Part shown: piece by piece, positions 62,024-64,000 of the stretch
Position numbering within the stretch: position 1 is the stretch's first letter
Layout of the letters: every line of letters begins with the position of its first letter
DNA from: Salinibacterium sp. PAMC 21357
GTDB lineage: Bacteria > Actinomycetota > Actinomycetes > Actinomycetales > Microbacteriaceae
DNA length: 64,000 nucleotides
Direction of reading: 5' to 3'
NCBI RefSeq assembly: GCF_000247645.1
Contig: NZ_AHWA01000005.1
Location: 124,001-188,000, forward strand
Program-made: the position numbers and the translations under genes
Notes under the pieces: generated by a model
The model's database searches: none
What the model saw: only the letters and a program-made list of their open reading frames with translations
Told to the model about the DNA's origin: nothing

Positions 62024-62560
62024 TTATTCGCCGACCTCGGTGGTCGAATAGCCGATAAGTTGGGCTCGCGCTACGACGTGATCGCGCAGCGCGAATCCGA
62101 GCATGGCGGGGGTGCTGTCTTCGGAGACGTCGAGTCGTTCTATGTTCAGGGCACTCAGGGTAAAAACGTAGCGGTGGGCCCCGTGCCCAGCAGGCGGTGC
62201 CGCTCCTTGAAATGATGCAAGTCGAAGTTCATTGGGAAGCGTCACAGTGCCGTTCGGCATGAGTTGAGCGTCGGGGTTGCCGGCATCCTGGGGCAGCGAC
62301 TCTACGGACGCGGGGATATTGAAGACGGCCCAATGCCACCATCCACTTCCCGTTGGCGCGTCAGGATCGAATACGGTCAGTGCGAAGCTCTTGGTGCCAG
62401 AAGGAAAGCCGTGCCAGTGCAGTGTGGGGGAGCGGTCTTCGCCTCCGGCATTCGCTATCCCAGATCGGGCCCATTGCGGGAGTGTTCCGCCGGCTTCGAA
62501 GTCGGGGCTCTCAAGTTCGAAAGTCGGCACGATGGGCAGATTCCAGTTCGGGTCGTTCAC
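62024..62560 (-). CDS. YbhB/YbcL family PEBP-like protein
   Basis: A 178-residue phosphatidylethanolamine-binding protein homologue. SPTLHWHGFPSGTKSFALTV, DPDAPTGSGWWHWAVFNIP and HGAHRYVFTLSAL are the conserved ligand-site segments (D-P-D-A-P and G-x-H-R). Bacterial members are cytoplasmic and their role is unclear. GTG 62560 has GAGAGG upstream; the frame is open further upstream but unconserved. It converges on the small membrane gene. Confidence 0.88.
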   Translation of the reverse strand: MNDPNWNLPIVPTFELESPDFEAGGTLPQWARSGIANAGGEDRSPTLHWHGFPSGTKSFALTVFDPDAPTGSGWWHWAVFNIPASVESLPQDAGNPDAQLMPNGTVTLPNELRLASFQGAAPPAGHGAHRYVFTLSALNIERLDVSEDSTPAMLGFALRDHVVARAQLIGYSTTEVGE

Positions 62561-62752
62561 GATAGTGATCCTCTCGATATGAGCAATAGAGCTGGTGCCA
62601 TTATTGCGAGGATGAGCGCTAGGCGACACCACCCGCTGCTGGCGGGCCCATATATGACAGTTTTCGACACGGACTAGTAACGATCAGGGTGTGCTCCGTG
62701 TATTCGCAACGCTCCCGGCATACTCTTACGAAAAGCCTTGTGGGAGGCCGTT

Positions 62753-63745
62753 ATGACGCAAGTGCACCCGACGCGATCACTGCCGGGTTCCACCAGTGCG
62801 CGACCAAGTCCGCAACCCCATTTCGTCACCCGAGTGGTTGGCTCATCTGACCTTCGTGTGTATCCCCTCGCGCTCAGCGGAAACGTCTTTGGCTGGACGG
62901 CCGATGATCCCGCGACCACCGCGATTCTCGATGCTTTTTCCGAGGGCGGTGGCAATTTTATTGACACTGCTGACTCGTACGCTTCAGGTCGAAGCGAACT
63001 GATGATTGGCAAGTGGATGCGGGTTCGCCGCAATCGTGATGACATCGTCGTTGCGACCAAGGTGGGCAAGAGTCGCGAAAACCCGGGCATGCGCGCTGAA
63101 GCGATCAAGCGCTCGGTAGCGGAGTCTTTGGCTCGCTTGGGCACGTCGCACATCGATTTGCTGTACCTGCATGTCGACGACGAAAGCGTCGATTTCGACG
63201 AGACGTTGTTGGCCGTCGACGAGCTCATCAGTGAGGGTAAGGTTCGCTACTTTGGCGGCTCTGACCACACCGGAAATCGCCTGATTCAGGCGCGCATTGC
63301 GTGCGGCCAAATGGGAGTTGCTCCGATGGTCGCCGTGCAATCGCACTACAACCTCATGCACCGTGAAGAATATGAGACTGGACTCGCCCACGTCGCGGCG
63401 ATTCAGGGCTTGGGCGTGATGCCGCGCTTCGCTTTGGCAAGTGGTTTTTTGAGCGGAAAGTATCGTCAACGCGCTGACCTTGCACTTAATTCGCGCGGTC
63501 ACGACACGGTGCAGTATCTTCGCCGCCGAGGCTTCAAGGTGCTTGCTGCTTTGGACGAAGTGGCTGACGAGCAAGAAGCAAGTGTGGCGACGATCGCTTT
63601 GGCGTGGCTGCTAAATAAGCCAGGAGTTGTTGCCCCGGTCGTGAGTGCGAGCAGTGCGTCTCAGGTGCCCGATTTGCTTGCGGCAGCGCGGCTGCCATTA
63701 ACGCGTCACCAATCAGCGGTGCTGGATCGCGCCTCTGCGTACTAG
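62753..63745 (+). CDS. aldo/keto reductase
   Basis: A 330-residue NADPH-dependent aldo/keto reductase. The catalytic tetrad residues are visible as Asp71 and Tyr76 in DTADSYASGRSE, Lys103 in ATKVGKS and a histidine in LLYLHVDD. The C-terminal cofactor region has VVSASSASQVPDLLAA. The first 25 residues are an extra, proline-containing extension. GGGAGG lies five bases before ATG 62753. The substrate is unknown. Confidence 0.88.
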   Translation: MTQVHPTRSLPGSTSARPSPQPHFVTRVVGSSDLRVYPLALSGNVFGWTADDPATTAILDAFSEGGGNFIDTADSYASGRSELMIGKWMRVRRNRDDIVVATKVGKSRENPGMRAEAIKRSVAESLARLGTSHIDLLYLHVDDESVDFDETLLAVDELISEGKVRYFGGSDHTGNRLIQARIACGQMGVAPMVAVQSHYNLMHREEYETGLAHVAAIQGLGVMPRFALASGFLSGKYRQRADLALNSRGHDTVQYLRRRGFKVLAALDEVADEQEASVATIALAWLLNKPGVVAPVVSASSASQVPDLLAAARLPLTRHQSAVLDRASAY

Positions 63746-63792
63746 CGGTGCCAGTTGGCTCGCTGAGGCCTGAGACCAGGTTGTGCTAGCTG

Positions 63793-64000
63793 CTAGGCCG
63801 AGACAGATTCTGCGAGAACGCGCTTCACGACGCGCCCCATTGCCGCGCCAGCGGCGATCGTATCGCCCGCGTAGCCGCCGGCAAGGGCGCCGTCTTTGGC
63901 GAGCATGAGTTCGTCTGCGGCATCGCCAGGGAAGGGGTGGCCAGCGCCGCGCATGAGCTCATAGAGAGCTTCGTTGTACCAATCGCGGTGCTCGGCGATC
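63793..64000 (-). CDS. C-terminal fragment, possibly TetR-family regulator
   Basis: The minus strand reads 68 residues from the right edge to the stop at 63793-63795, beginning IAEHRDWYNEALYELMRG and ending RVLAESVSA. The helical pattern and LMLAKDGALAGGYAGD resemble the C-terminal ligand-binding domain of TetR/AcrR regulators, but the DNA-binding half is outside the window. The frame is open to the edge and strongly coding in codon use. Confidence 0.5.
   Translation of the reverse strand, partial: IAEHRDWYNEALYELMRGAGHPFPGDAADELMLAKDGALAGGYAGDTIAAGAAMGRVVKRVLAESVSA

Noticed and set aside
1-64000. tRNA, rRNA, insertion sequences, prophage or att sites
   Set aside because: Intergenic gaps were read on both strands, and no cloverleaf, transposase or duplicated att core was found.

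Overview
The window is chromosomal DNA of a high-GC Gram-positive bacterium, most likely a Microbacteriaceae actinobacterium (a Salinibacterium-like relative is my inference). The grounds are the gene order ispG-proS-nusA-ylxR-infB-rbfA-truB-ribF followed by rpsO and pnp, many GTG starts, actinobacterial families (MarP, HelD-type ATPase, RskA-type anti-sigma, DUF5302, class F sortase), and about twenty genes whose start codon lies 6-8 nt after a TANNNT box with no ribosome binding site, which is the actinobacterial leaderless signature. There is no rRNA, tRNA, CRISPR array, insertion sequence or prophage that I can see.

Layout. 1-3.6 kb: end of 3-hydroxybutyrate dehydrogenase, a frameshifted hydrolase, both subunits of a succinyl-CoA:3-ketoacid CoA transferase and a second hydrolase, overlapping start-to-stop as a ketone-body operon. 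3.7-16.5 kb: isoprenoid, translation and ribosome-maturation core (ispG, proS, nusA, ylxR, infB, rbfA, truB, ribF), interrupted by mutY and a ketopantoate-reductase-like gene on the minus strand. 16.6-23.4 kb: an MFS transporter, a ROK kinase and a deoxyribose operon (SorC/DeoR regulator, deoC, a full aldehyde dehydrogenase and a half-length one). 23.4-33.9 kb: CAP-domain secreted protein, SDR, ribokinase, glycerophosphodiesterase, M20 peptidase, DUF2207 protein and a SNF2 helicase. 33.9-48.6 kb: aspartase with a candidate leader peptide, an Ada-AlkA fusion, membrane proteins including PrsW, a HelD-type RNA polymerase ATPase, a NERD protein, VanZ, a decayed YhhN gene, MarP and rpsO. 48.7-64 kb: quinone reductase, BenE transporter, a DUF4397/class F sortase/ECF sigma/anti-sigma cluster, a luciferase-like monooxygenase with its FMN reductase, pnp and short accessory genes.

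Points of most interest are RNA-level. The infB leader can fold two mutually exclusive hairpins, one covering the Shine-Dalgarno. A near-perfect 28-bp hairpin lies between infB and rbfA. Three consecutive stem-loops follow the helD terminator. A leaderless 19-codon ORF ends on the aspA TTG start. A 29-codon hydrophobic ORF precedes rpsO. Five genes each need exactly one added base to be restored, four of them at a GG doublet. For four of these genes assembly deletions are as likely as real decay, while the YhhN gene has three independent lesions and looks truly dead.
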